Assembly: GCF_016909185.1 (NCBI RefSeq)
Contig: NZ_JAFBFH010000006.1
Location: forward strand, 62,001 to 126,000
DNA from: Siminovitchia thermophila
GTDB lineage: Bacteria > Bacillota > Bacilli > Bacillales > Bacillaceae_C
DNA: 64,000 nucleotides
Direction of reading: 5' to 3'
Part shown: positions 1 to 6,683 of the stretch, one piece after another
How the letters are laid out: the number at the start of each line of letters is the position of its first letter
How positions within the stretch are numbered: position 1 is the stretch's first letter
Notes under the pieces: model-generated
Seen by the model: only the letters and a program-made list of their open reading frames with translations
The model's database searches: none
Told to the model about the DNA's origin: nothing
Position numbers and translations under genes: made by a program

Positions 1-305
1 GAGAATTGGCGAATATCGTCGAATCGGCCATGATTGTCGTACAAGGAAAAACGATTCAGTTACATGATTTGCCCAACCGGTTTATCGACGAAACAAAAGC
101 TGGCGTCCTTCGACAACATGTCGATACGGCAATCGACACGCTCGTTGGCTTGCCGTTAAAGGAAATCGAAGAAAAAGTAATTCTTGCTACACTGAAAAGG
201 AATGAAAACCACAGAAAAAAAACAGCAAAAATGTTGGGAATTAGCGAGAGAGGTTTGCGGGAAAAATTAAGATGTTACAAAGAAAGCGGCAAAACATTCC
301 GGTAA
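1..305 (+). CDS. Sigma-54-dependent activator, C-terminal end (partial)
   Basis: The 5' part lies outside the window; the first complete codon is at position 3 and the reading frame is open to the left edge. The translation begins with RELxNIVE-like residues, the end of the AAA+ domain of NtrC-type enhancer-binding proteins. It finishes with a Fis-type helix-turn-helix (HTH_8) around KKTAKMLGISERGLREKL. Such proteins open sigma-54 RNA polymerase promoters using ATP. A sigma-54 promoter lies 70 bp downstream, in front of the TAXI transporter genes, so this regulator probably controls them; that link is inference from position. The sensor domain cannot be seen. The stop codon lies inside a terminator hairpin. 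Confidence 0.9.
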   Translation, partial: ELANIVESAMIVVQGKTIQLHDLPNRFIDETKAGVLRQHVDTAIDTLVGLPLKEIEEKVILATLKRNENHRKKTAKMLGISERGLREKLRCYKESGKTFR

Positions 306-327
306 GCGGAAAAATTTGCCGCTTTTT
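283..327 (+). terminator. Rho-independent terminator after the sigma-54 activator
   Basis: The arms AAAGCGGCAAA and TTTGCCGC pair around a loop of about 20 nt and are followed by TTTTT. The left arm overlaps the last codons of the upstream gene. Confidence 0.7.
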
Positions 328-374
328 AACGGTCTTTTTTATGTAAGCGCTATATATAACAAGAGGTTTGAAGA

Positions 375-390
375 TGGCATGTTTTTTGCA
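375..390 (+). promoter_or_regulatory. Sigma-54 (-24/-12) promoter of the first TAXI operon
   Basis: TGGCATGTTTTTTGCA fits the sigma-54 consensus TGGCACR-N4-TTGCW. The invariant GG (376-377) and GC (388-389) are 12 nt apart, as required. It lies 43 bp upstream of the start codon of the TAXI lipoprotein gene and directly downstream of a sigma-54 activator gene. Confidence 0.8.
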
Positions 391-432
391 ATTTTAACAA
401 TGAGCGAACAAACAATAGAAAGAGGGTCAAAA

Positions 433-1428
433 ATGAAAAAAATATCGGTTTTATGTTTTGTTTTCATTCTGTTTTTGGCTGCCTGCGGGGGTGGTGAGAA
501 GACTTCCGGAGGAAAAGATAATGGAAAAGACGGAGAGGCTTCATTTGAAGATTTATTTGTGACGATTGCGACCGGAGGTACTTCTGGAGTGTATTACCCG
601 TTGGGAGGAGCACTTGCCACGCTTTTGCAGGAAGAGTTGGGAGCGGATGCCTCTGTACAGGCGACACAGGCATCAGTAGAAAATGTCAACCTTGTTTTAA
701 GTGGAAGGGCGGAACTTGCTTTTATTACGGGAGACACTGGATTCCAGGCATATGAAGGATCAGGCGCTTTTGAAGGCGAAGACCCGAAAAAAGATTTAAG
801 GTCGCTTGCGGCATTTTATCCAAATTATCTGCACATTATTACGACAGCAGACTCCGGTATTGAGTCTTTTAGCGACTTAAAAGGAAAAAAAGTGGCAGTC
901 GGAGCACCAAATTCAGGAACGGAGTTGGCTGCCCGCGTCTTATTTGAAGGGCATGGGTTGAGCTATGATGACATTACACCAGACTACTTATCTTTTGCGG
1001 AAGCGGTAGAACAAATGAAAAATGGCATTGTTCATGCAGCAGTGCTCAGCAGCGGCATTCCAAACTCGGCGATCATGGACTTGGAAACATCTCATGGTGT
1101 AAAAATCATTCCCATAGAAGATGATGCCATGGAATATTTGACAAAAGAGTACTCATACTTGGGTAAAACTGTTATCCCGGCCGGAGCATACAGCAATAAA
1201 GAGGACGTTCCAGCTATTTCCATTACCAATGCCATGATTGTCAGTAAAGATTTAACAGAGGAAGAAGTCTATCATATGACGAAAGCGATTTTTGAAAATC
1301 TCGATGTGTTAAAAGATGCCCATAGCGCGGCAGAAGACATTGATATCCAACATGCGACAGAAGGTTTGGGCATTCCGCTTCATCCTGGTGCGGAAAAGTA
1401 TTTTAAAGAGGAAGGCGTATTAAAATAG
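433..1428 (+). CDS. TAXI-family TRAP transporter substrate-binding lipoprotein
   Basis: Extracytoplasmic binding protein of a TRAP transporter of the TAXI (TRAP-associated extracytoplasmic immunogenic) class. The start at 433 was chosen because AGAGGG precedes it and the protein then begins with a lipoprotein signal peptide ending LAAC (lipid-modified Cys near residue 19). The order is normal for the family: N-lobe with ATGGTSGVYYPLGG near residue 50, the junction SDLKGKKVAVG near residue 155, then the C-lobe, ending in HPGAEKYFKEEG. The 331 aa length is typical. The next genes are DUF1850 and the fused permease, the usual companions. The ligand is unknown; carboxylates are the general class for TRAP systems. 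Expression is probably from the sigma-54 promoter at 375-390. Confidence 0.95.
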   Translation: MKKISVLCFVFILFLAACGGGEKTSGGKDNGKDGEASFEDLFVTIATGGTSGVYYPLGGALATLLQEELGADASVQATQASVENVNLVLSGRAELAFITGDTGFQAYEGSGAFEGEDPKKDLRSLAAFYPNYLHIITTADSGIESFSDLKGKKVAVGAPNSGTELAARVLFEGHGLSYDDITPDYLSFAEAVEQMKNGIVHAAVLSSGIPNSAIMDLETSHGVKIIPIEDDAMEYLTKEYSYLGKTVIPAGAYSNKEDVPAISITNAMIVSKDLTEEEVYHMTKAIFENLDVLKDAHSAAEDIDIQHATEGLGIPLHPGAEKYFKEEGVLK

Positions 1429-1940
1429 AAAGCATTCCAAGCGAAAGAAGGGGTTTTTGGCGTCCCCTCTTTCGAAAAAATGTACTTTTTGTTAGCGCAA
1501 TAGCTGTCTGTCTTATGCTTATCAATTTATTATTTGCGATGAAGAAGCCGCTCCAACTCGTGATCTGTGACAAGGACACAGCTGAGGAATGTGTAAGAGA
1601 AACAGTTTACCCCGGAGATGAAATTGTTATCCATTGGCGGCATTCTGTTGAAAAAACAATCTGGGAAGAAAAGTTGTTAATTGAAAAAAACAAGACTTTT
1701 ACATTAATCGAAACGAAGTTTCAATCTTTTGGGGCCGGCGTGCCGAATGAAAAGGAAGGAAGCGTGAAAGTGGAAGATGGATTTGTCATTATGGGGGATT
1801 TGCATGAAACGAAACCCGCATACTACTGGATCCATTCACAAATTGCCGAGCTGACCGTTTTGCTAAACGGAAAAAAGCTCCTGCTTCCTGAAGCAATTCC
1901 CCATCATCATAAAGTGGAAATGACAATAGAAAAGGGGTGA
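1419..1940 (+). CDS. DUF1850 protein of the TAXI TRAP operon (start uncertain)
   Basis: Small DUF1850 protein, a family found beside TAXI TRAP genes; its function is not established. The first ATG (1515) has no ribosome binding site. The frame is open upstream to 1407 and encodes a basic stretch (RRGFWRPLFRKN) followed by a hydrophobic segment (VLFVSAIAVCLMLINLLFA), a good N-terminal membrane anchor that the ATG start would cut in half. A GAGGAAGG motif sits just before ATT at 1419, overlapping the end of the binding-protein gene, so a rare ATT start with translational coupling is likely (173 aa instead of 141). The choice of ATT over another nearby codon is inference. The following permease starts 4 bp after the stop. 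Confidence 0.85.
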   Translation: MKIESIPSERRGFWRPLFRKNVLFVSAIAVCLMLINLLFAMKKPLQLVICDKDTAEECVRETVYPGDEIVIHWRHSVEKTIWEEKLLIEKNKTFTLIETKFQSFGAGVPNEKEGSVKVEDGFVIMGDLHETKPAYYWIHSQIAELTVLLNGKKLLLPEAIPHHHKVEMTIEKG

Positions 1941-1944
1941 GGTA

Positions 1945-3909
1945 ATGGAGAAAGCAGTAAATCAAGACGAGCATACTCCAGATGGACATTTGAAAATTTT
2001 AGAAAAATACGATACGGAATCTCGGTTCAGGGTATTTAAAAATAAAAAAATGACACTCGTTATCACTCTGATTGCCGTCGGTTTTTCCTTATATCATTTA
2101 TATACTTCGGTGTTGGGGGCACCTCCAACATTAAAACATCGTTCGATACATGTTGCGTTCGTATTGGCGCTCATCTTTTTGCTTTATCCCGCCCGCAAAA
2201 AAGGGAGCCGCAGCCAGCTTGTTTGGTATGATGTGATTTTGGCGCTTTTATCGGTGGCGACAAGCGTTTATATTTTTGCGGATTATTTAGGGATCATTCA
2301 GCGGGGAGGTATACCGAACAATACCGATATTGTATTTGGTGTACTACTTGTGGTGCTCGTATTGGAAGCGGCAAGAAGGGTAACAGGATGGGCACTGCCG
2401 GTTTTGGCCGTTCTCTTTTTCTTGTATGCGCTATATGGGAGAAATTTTTCAGGCATATTCAGGCATCGCGGTTATGAGTGGGACATGGTCGTCAACCAGC
2501 TTTATGTGACAACAGAGGGAATATTTGGAACCGCTATCGGTGTTTCCGCCACTTATATTTTTCTGTTCATTTTATTTGGTGCCGTGCTCGGCAGGTCGGG
2601 AATGGGACAATTTTTCAATGATTTTGCCCTGGCGGTTGCGGGCCACACAAAAGGCGGACCCGCCAAAGTAGCTGTTTTGGCGAGCGGCATGCTTGGCAGT
2701 ATTAACGGCTCGGCCATTGCAAATGTAGTGACGACCGGGGCTTTTACGATTCCGCTGATGAAACGGATCGGTTACAAAAATAACTTCGCTGGTGCTGTAG
2801 AAGCGACCGCCTCCGTCGGGGGGCAAATTTTGCCGCCGATCATGGGAGCCGCAGCCTTTATCATGGCAGAAGTATTGAGTATTCCGTATTCTACCGTTGC
2901 CCTTGCAGCCATCTTGCCGGCGGCTTTATATTATTTGGGCATCATCACCCAAATTCATCTTCGGGCTTCCAAAGAAGGATTGGAGGGAATCAAGCGTTCA
3001 GAGTTGCCGAAAATATCAGAAGTGATGAAAGAAAGAGGACATTTGTTTTTGCCGCTCGTATTTTTAATCTACATGCTCTTTTTCAGCGGAAAGACAATCA
3101 TTTTTGCGGCCTTTTGGACGATTATCATCACTGTCCTTGTTGCCCAATTAAGAAAAACAACCAGAATGTCTTTTAAAGATATTGTGGGCGCTTTGGAAGA
3201 TGGGGCCCGATCCGCGTTGTCGGTAGCGATCGCATGTGCCGCCGTGGGCATTATTGTCGGAGTCGCAACATTAACCGGCTTTGGCTTAAAGCTTGCAAAT
3301 GGGATCGTTGCGATAGGTGGAGAAAGCTTAATGTTGACTCTTATCTTCACGATGATCGCCTGTATCATTTTGGGAATGGGACTGCCTAGTATCCCCACTT
3401 ACATCATTACTGCGACTATGGCCGCTCCCGCCCTTGTAAAATTGGGAGTTGAACCATTCGTCGCTCATATGTTTGTCTTTTACTTCGGACTGTTTGCAAA
3501 CCTGACCCCTCCAGTGGCGCTCGCCGCTTTTGCTGCGGCAGGTATTTCAGGGGGGAGTCCGATGCGAACCGGCTTTGTGTCGATGAAACTGGCCATCGCC
3601 GGGTTTATCGTACCGTATATTTTTGTTTACAACAATGCATTGCTCATGATAGATACAACCTTTTTAGAAGGAGCGGTGGTAACACTCACTTCCATCACGG
3701 GTGTCATCATGCTCGGAATCTCTGTGGAACGCTACTATTTCGTTCCGCTCAGTTGGCCGCTAAGAATCATTATGTTCCTTGGCTCCATCATGCTGATTAC
3801 GCCAAACATGCTTCAAGACTTGGCCGGCTTAGTGATCTTAATCATTATAACGATCCTTCAATGGATGAAAATGAAAAAGAATCATCAAGAACTTACGGCT
3901 GCATCCTAA
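1945..3909 (+). CDS. TRAP transporter fused permease (DctQM type, TAXI class)
   Basis: Integral membrane subunit of a TAXI TRAP transporter. The small (4 TM, DctQ-like) and large (12 TM, DctM-like) subunits are fused in 654 aa. It imports the ligand delivered by the binding lipoprotein, coupled to an ion gradient. The sequence shows a cytosolic N-terminus of about 35 residues, four TM helices to about residue 160, then the DctM part with family patches such as GSINGSAIANVVTTGAFTIP and GMGLPSIPTYIITATMAAPAL. An AGGTAATG ribosome site follows the DUF1850 stop. It is paralogous along its whole length to the permease at 6684-8645. Confidence 0.95.
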   Translation: MEKAVNQDEHTPDGHLKILEKYDTESRFRVFKNKKMTLVITLIAVGFSLYHLYTSVLGAPPTLKHRSIHVAFVLALIFLLYPARKKGSRSQLVWYDVILALLSVATSVYIFADYLGIIQRGGIPNNTDIVFGVLLVVLVLEAARRVTGWALPVLAVLFFLYALYGRNFSGIFRHRGYEWDMVVNQLYVTTEGIFGTAIGVSATYIFLFILFGAVLGRSGMGQFFNDFALAVAGHTKGGPAKVAVLASGMLGSINGSAIANVVTTGAFTIPLMKRIGYKNNFAGAVEATASVGGQILPPIMGAAAFIMAEVLSIPYSTVALAAILPAALYYLGIITQIHLRASKEGLEGIKRSELPKISEVMKERGHLFLPLVFLIYMLFFSGKTIIFAAFWTIIITVLVAQLRKTTRMSFKDIVGALEDGARSALSVAIACAAVGIIVGVATLTGFGLKLANGIVAIGGESLMLTLIFTMIACIILGMGLPSIPTYIITATMAAPALVKLGVEPFVAHMFVFYFGLFANLTPPVALAAFAAAGISGGSPMRTGFVSMKLAIAGFIVPYIFVYNNALLMIDTTFLEGAVVTLTSITGVIMLGISVERYYFVPLSWPLRIIMFLGSIMLITPNMLQDLAGLVILIIITILQWMKMKKNHQELTAAS

Positions 3910-3959
3910 ATGGGATGTGGCTAGCCCTTCAGCTTGCAGAGGAAGTGGATGGCAAGCCG

Positions 3960-4270
3960 TAAGTAAATCGAAAAAAATGGCAGTCATTATCTGAATCGGC
4001 GAGTGAATGGGAACATGACGAATTATTACCTGAATCGGCGAGTGAATGGGAAAAGTGGACAGTGACTTTCGGCGTCGCGAGTGTATAGTGATTTCCAGAA
4101 GCCGCAAGTGAGTCTTAAAAGTGGATAGTAACTTCCAGAGGTGGTGAGTAAATCGTAAAAGTGGCTAGTGACTTCTAGAATTGAAAAGTACTTCCAGAAG
4201 TTGCGAGAAATCGAAAAAGTGGATAGTAAATCGAAAAAGTCGCTGGTTAACCCCAAAAAAGACGAGTAAA
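3960..4270 (+). repeat. Degenerate tandem-repeat array
   Basis: Repeated phrases such as GTAAATCGAAAAAGTGG, CGGCGAGTGAATGGGAA and AGTGACTTCCAGAA recur at roughly 35-45 bp intervals. The array is non-coding and immediately precedes a MITE-like element. A related array in the opposite orientation lies at 24826-25045. Confidence 0.6.
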
Positions 4271-4327
4271 TCCCAAAGGGTGTAACGATTTGCTGTCAAT
4301 AAGCTTTTGAGGGTTTCTCGACAATTT

Positions 4328-4893
4328 GGGGCTGGGACACAACTAAATCAGCTGATGAAAAAACGAACAATAAAGTGAAACTTCATTTCTTGGTATGCCT
4401 TTTCCAAGAAATGTTAGTTGAACCAATCGGGCATTTAGGTGCCGTTTTCTCCCACTTAGACCTTTTGTATCAACTCAGGTCTTGAAGTGGTGTATATGGC
4501 ACCTTACATGCGGGATAAAGTGAAACTTCATTCAGTAGGGCTCCTACTGAATGTTAGTTGAACGAATCGGGCATTTAGGTGCCGTTTACTCCCACTTAGA
4601 TCTTTTGTATTCACTCAAGGTTTTGAAGTGGGAGTCTTACGGCACCTTACATGCGGGACAAATTGTCCTAGGTAAATACGCAAGCTTTTAGCGTAGTCAA
4701 AATAGGTAGACTCCTGCGGGAATAGCTCGAGCTGAAGATCCCGCAGGAAAGCGACCTTTGCTTTTCGAGAAAGCTGAAGAGACCTGCGGAAAGCGAAATA
4801 TTTTGACGTAGCGATGATAGGGCTTTTTTTTACACAAAATTTAAATGAATTGTTCGGTTTTTGCTATTTCGTATTTGCTTATGTCCCAGCTTC
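4328..4893 (+). mobile_element. MITE-like structured repeat, long copy with internal duplication
   Basis: The ends are inverted: GGGCTGGGACACAA on the left and TTATGTCCCAGC on the right. There is no transposase frame. Inside, a 145 bp module occurs twice (about 4369-4513 and 4514-4658). Each module has a short perfect hairpin (4384-4413; 4529-4553) and a long two-part stem (in copy two AGGTGCCGT/ACGGCACCT outside ACTCCCACTT/AAGTGGGAGT, 4577-4647). The short stems differ in sequence between modules but both pair. The right part (about 4705-4800) carries a further nested repeat with GACTCCTGCGGGA and TCCCGCAGGA arms that is absent from the copy at 57651-57942. Confidence 0.65.
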
Positions 4894-5289
4894 TTTTTGC
4901 ACAAAGGATATAGGGGAATGTATTTCATCATCGCGGACATGTTCATGACTCAAGTATAGGCGCAACTGGGAATGATCCCCTGTTGCGCCTTAAACGGTTT
5001 CGCGCTTTCCTTATCATGCACATGAAAGATCTAAATTGGTCTGCTTAAAGAATAAAAGCGGTCACCTAAAGAGAACGATTTACATAAAAAGATAATAAGG
5101 TTACAGGATGAACTTCATCCGGCCTTGTAAAGGCGACAACACCTATTGACTGCACCGTCCTTCTTTTTTTGATGTTGGCGATCCATTAACTGACGTGAGG
5201 TGCTTTTTCATAAATACAGTTACGGGCATTATGATTCTCTGTAACTGTATTTCGAATATATGGATACATGAAATATTCAGAAAATTTTC
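4894..5289. other. Non-coding stretch before the second TAXI locus
   Basis: Between the MITE-like element and the promoter at 5290 no supported reading frame was found. A short inverted repeat GGCGCAACTGGGA...CCCTGTTGCGCC (about 4960-4990) could be a terminator or repeat remnant. Nothing else was recognised. Confidence 0.4.
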
Positions 5290-5318
5290 TTGTTCAATAA
5301 AATTACTTTTGTTATACT
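5290..5318 (+). promoter_or_regulatory. Sigma-A promoter of the second TAXI locus
   Basis: The -35 is TTGTTC (5290-5295), the spacer is 17 nt, and the -10 is TATACT (5313-5318). The start codon of the next gene is about 100 bp downstream, with a cre box in between. Confidence 0.65.
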
Positions 5319-5390
5319 AGCACTATATCCAAAGGATCTAAAGAAATAAACTGCAGTTATATTGAATAACATTTTATGAGTACGCTTTTA

Positions 5391-5404
5391 TGAAAACGCT
5401 ATCA
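5391..5404 (+). promoter_or_regulatory. cre box (CcpA site)
   Basis: TGAAAACGCTATCA matches the Bacillus cre consensus TGWAANCGNTNWCA at every fixed position. It lies between the promoter at 5290 and the ribosome site, the arrangement for roadblock-type carbon catabolite repression. Confidence 0.75.
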
Positions 5405-5421
5405 AAAAAGGGGGAATAAAG

Positions 5422-6432
5422 ATGCATAGGAAAAGAAGGTTGGGTTTCCTGGTGCTGATGATGGTGGTTATGTTGACCCTGGCCGCATGCGGGGGAACCG
5501 GAGAGAAGAAAAAAGTGGCGATAGGACCTCCAGCCAGTGAGACAAACACTGCTTCGAAGTTGATTTTAGACGCGTATGGGATTGAAGAAGGGCATTTTGA
5601 AGAATTTCAGGAAGGATTTGGTGATGCGGCAGAAGGGGTACAGGATGGGAATATTGATGTGTCCGTTGGTATTCTTGGGTTGCCTGCTGGAAGCATCGAG
5701 AGCCTCCAAGCATCAGTAGGGGATGTGAAAATGCTTGAGCTTTCAGATGAAGCCATACAATACATTGAAGAAAACAGCGGCTATAAAAGGTATACGATAC
5801 CGAAGGATACGTATGATTTTCTTGATTCGGATATAGAAACAGTGACAGCTTACGCTATATTAATGGGGAATACGAATACGATTGACGAGGAACTTGGTTA
5901 TGAGCTGGCTAAAACGATGATTGAAAAAGCGAGTGAAAATACACACGCCCAAGCGGTACACATGACGCTTGAAAATGCGTTAAAAGGCGCTGAAGGGATG
6001 CCGATCCATCCCGGTGCGAAAAAGTATTATGAAGAGCAGGGAATAACGGTGGATAATCCAGTAGCGGAATTGAAGGCTGACAAGGGAGATAGAAAACAAG
6101 AATTGATTTTGGGCACGGGAAGCCAAGGCGGCACCTATTACCCGCTCGGTGGAGAAATGGCCAATATTTGGAATAAGTATTTGGACGGCATTAATATTAC
6201 AAATACTGAAACTGGCGCATCCATTGAGAATCTGTCCAGCATTCGCGATGACAATATGGATCTGGGCATGACTGTCCATGTACCAGCTCTTGCGGCCATA
6301 AAGGGAGAAGGGGACTTTGAAGGTGCCGAAGCGGGAAATGCGGCATTTATCGGCCATATTTATCCTGAAGTCATTCAAATTGTGACTCGTGAAAAAACGG
6401 GAATTAACAGTTTGGAAGATTTAAAACAGTAA
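5422..6432 (+). CDS. TAXI TRAP binding lipoprotein, circularly permuted
   Basis: 336 aa lipoprotein (signal to LAAC, Cys23) made entirely of TAXI binding-protein sequence in permuted order. Residues about 30-208 (KKKVAIGPPAS to HPGAKKYYEEQGI) match the second, C-terminal half of a normal TAXI protein. A linker of about 18 residues follows. Residues 227-336 (ELILGTGSQGGTYYPLGG to NSLEDLKQ) match the N-terminal half. In the normal paralogue at 433-1428 the N half ends SDLKGKKVAVG, so the new termini sit exactly at that DLK/KKVA junction. Both halves are well preserved, without stop codons. It has a good GGGGGAATAAAG ribosome site, a sigma-A promoter and a cre box. Whether it still binds ligand is unknown; fusion of decayed tandem copies or an assembly error are alternatives. 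Confidence 0.9.
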   Translation: MHRKRRLGFLVLMMVVMLTLAACGGTGEKKKVAIGPPASETNTASKLILDAYGIEEGHFEEFQEGFGDAAEGVQDGNIDVSVGILGLPAGSIESLQASVGDVKMLELSDEAIQYIEENSGYKRYTIPKDTYDFLDSDIETVTAYAILMGNTNTIDEELGYELAKTMIEKASENTHAQAVHMTLENALKGAEGMPIHPGAKKYYEEQGITVDNPVAELKADKGDRKQELILGTGSQGGTYYPLGGEMANIWNKYLDGINITNTETGASIENLSSIRDDNMDLGMTVHVPALAAIKGEGDFEGAEAGNAAFIGHIYPEVIQIVTREKTGINSLEDLKQ

Positions 6433-6616
6433 TCGGTGAAGAGAATGGAACAAAAGCGAGTAGAAGATTGAATCGTTACCAAGGAAATACGCCTGAGAAA
6501 CTTAAACACCAAATTAACAAGAACGTATCCAGTTGTATACATGAAAAAGCGTATTACATCAATACACAGAAGTCTTTTAAGCGTTAAAAGAAATTCTATC
6601 ACACTATTTAATGAAG

Positions 6617-6648
6617 GAAAGAGATGATTTGAAGTGGTCATCTCTTTC
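6617..6648 (+). terminator. Hairpin between permuted TAXI gene and permease
   Basis: GAAAGAGATGA and TCATCTCTTTC form a perfect 11 bp stem with a 10 nt loop. The following TTGCCTATT is only moderately T-rich, so it may attenuate rather than stop transcription into the permease gene. Confidence 0.5.
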
Positions 6649-6683
6649 TTGCCTATTACTTCTAAAGGTGGTGGCTTGCGCGC

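Noticed and set aside
338-356. Possible cre box at TGTAAGCGCTATAT before the first TAXI gene
   Set aside because: The last two conserved bases (CA) do not match, and a clear sigma-54 promoter lies just downstream.
4026-4256. Minus-strand frame across the 3960-4270 region
   Set aside because: It lies wholly in a degenerate tandem array and its peptide is low in complexity and repetitive.
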